Below are positions 63,586-64,000 of a stretch of 64,000 nucleotides of DNA, one piece after another. Under the pieces are notes generated by a model. The model searched no databases, was not told the DNA's origin, and saw only the letters and a program-made list of their open reading frames with translations. The stretch spans positions 93,973-157,972 of the forward strand of contig NZ_LMNX01000006.1 in the NCBI RefSeq assembly GCF_001423425.1, read 5' to 3'. The stretch comes from Rhizobium sp. Leaf306. Lineage in GTDB: Bacteria > Pseudomonadota > Alphaproteobacteria > Rhizobiales > Rhizobiaceae. Position numbers and translations under genes: made by a program. Positions within the stretch are counted from its first letter, which is position 1. The number at the start of each line of letters is the position of its first letter.

Positions 63586-63857
63586 TCCTGAACTCGCTTT
63601 TGACCGCTCTCTATATAGAGACAGATACGCGCCACGAAAGCGGACGCTTAGCCTGCGAAGCCCCTATAGGCACCAGAGGCGGCCGGGCCGGGCCGGACCT
63701 CTTCTAGCTACCCGTCCTTAAGAATGGATAGCCCCTTCGACAAAGACAGGCCATCGAGGAAGCGTTGCCTTCTTTGTCATCACTGCCCAAATTCTAAGCC
63801 GTATCAGAGGCTTCCGCTGACTTGTGAAAGAAAAATGACATTTTTGAAAAACCCCTG
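63586..63857. other. Intergenic region upstream of hrpB and of the rrn-like promoter
   Basis: A 272-bp gap. It contains the CTCTATATAGAG palindrome near hrpB and, at 63825-63857, an AT-rich segment with A and T runs just before the rrn-like promoter, which may serve as an UP element. I saw no gene, tRNA or terminator hairpin with a T run. Confidence 0.5.
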
Positions 63858-63887
63858 TTGACTTGTTCTGGGCCTCGGATCTATAAC
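63858..63887 (+). promoter_or_regulatory. rRNA-operon-like promoter at the window edge
   Basis: TTGACT (63858-63863) and TATAAC (63882-63887) are separated by 18 bp, with an AT-rich stretch upstream. The following leader (63888-64000) contains CGGCGGCGCTGCTAGCGACG and a GTGAAAACC motif that recall rhizobial rrn leaders. The 16S gene would start beyond the window, so the identity is inferred. Confidence 0.65.
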
Positions 63888-64000
63888 CCGCTCACTGAAC
63901 GAGGGCGGCGGCGCTGCTAGCGACGGACTTCTTCGTTTCGGTGAAAACCTAAAAAGATTGGCAGATGCTGATTGGGGCCGGGTTACGGTTTGGCTCTTGG

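Overview
The window looks like the origin-proximal chromosome of a member of the Rhizobiaceae (Alphaproteobacteria; Agrobacterium/Rhizobium/Sinorhizobium group). The evidence is the GC-rich coding sequence, the protein families (ChvG-ChvI, ActS-ActR, DivL with a tyrosine phosphoacceptor site, TsaE-kinase fusion, intracellular PHB depolymerase, DUF2852, DUF1402, MmcB) and a gene order that, as far as I remember it, matches the hemE-side chromosomal origin of Agrobacterium and Sinorhizobium. I cannot assign a genus or species.

Layout. 1-3241 (minus strand): the start of mnmE, then rho, hemJ and hemE. 3242-3642: a 401-bp gene-free stretch with an AT-rich block and six DnaA-box-like 9-mers, called here as the chromosomal replication origin. 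3643-7255 (plus): an overlapping run of pyruvate phosphate dikinase/PEP synthase regulatory protein, maf, aroE, coaE and dnaQ. 7327-8441 (minus): secB and fxsA. 8559-13914 (plus): Tim44-like protein, mltA, Smr nuclease, an XRE regulator and gyrB. 14025-19550: nitroreductase, fumarylacetoacetase-family enzyme, phaZ, DUF2852, YgjP-like protease and a SleB-type cell-wall hydrolase lipoprotein. 19857-24917 (plus): trpF-trpB-trpA-accD-folC. 25003-37046 (minus): divL, tsaE-amgK fusion, murU, addB, addA, trxA. 37254-42732 (minus): chvI, chvG, hprK, manX-type EIIA, HPr and ahcY. 43080-45868 (plus): pckA, arfB and alkB. 45909-50553 (minus): hisB, DUF2628, hisH, hisA, hisF, hisE, coaA. 50755-57545 (plus): hslV, hslU, DUF1402, cytochrome P450 and malate synthase G. 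57621-63585: L,D-transpeptidase (minus), mmcB (plus), actR, actS and hrpB (minus). The right edge carries a strong promoter on the plus strand that resembles a ribosomal RNA operon promoter; the 16S gene itself would lie beyond the window.

How it works together. Around the origin there is a series of ParB-binding (parS-like) sites built on TTCACGTGAA, at 5.1, 14.0 (two sites), 25.0, 29.6 and 52.1 kb, with two weaker ones at 44.7 and 55.2 kb. Together with oriC they mark the segregation centromere of the chromosome. Other themes are cell-cycle control (DivL), envelope stress and host-interaction signalling (ChvG-ChvI beside a PTS phosphorelay with a short HPr kinase), redox signalling (ActSR), cell-wall recycling (AmgK-MurU, MltA, hydrolases), DNA repair (AddAB, AlkB, MmcB, HrpB) and core biosynthesis (heme, trp, his, CoA, folate, malonyl-CoA).

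No insertion sequence, prophage, CRISPR array, tRNA gene or broken gene was recognised. The region reads as conserved core genome, so the interest lies in the cis-acting sites and in a few unusual proteins rather than in a mobile cassette.
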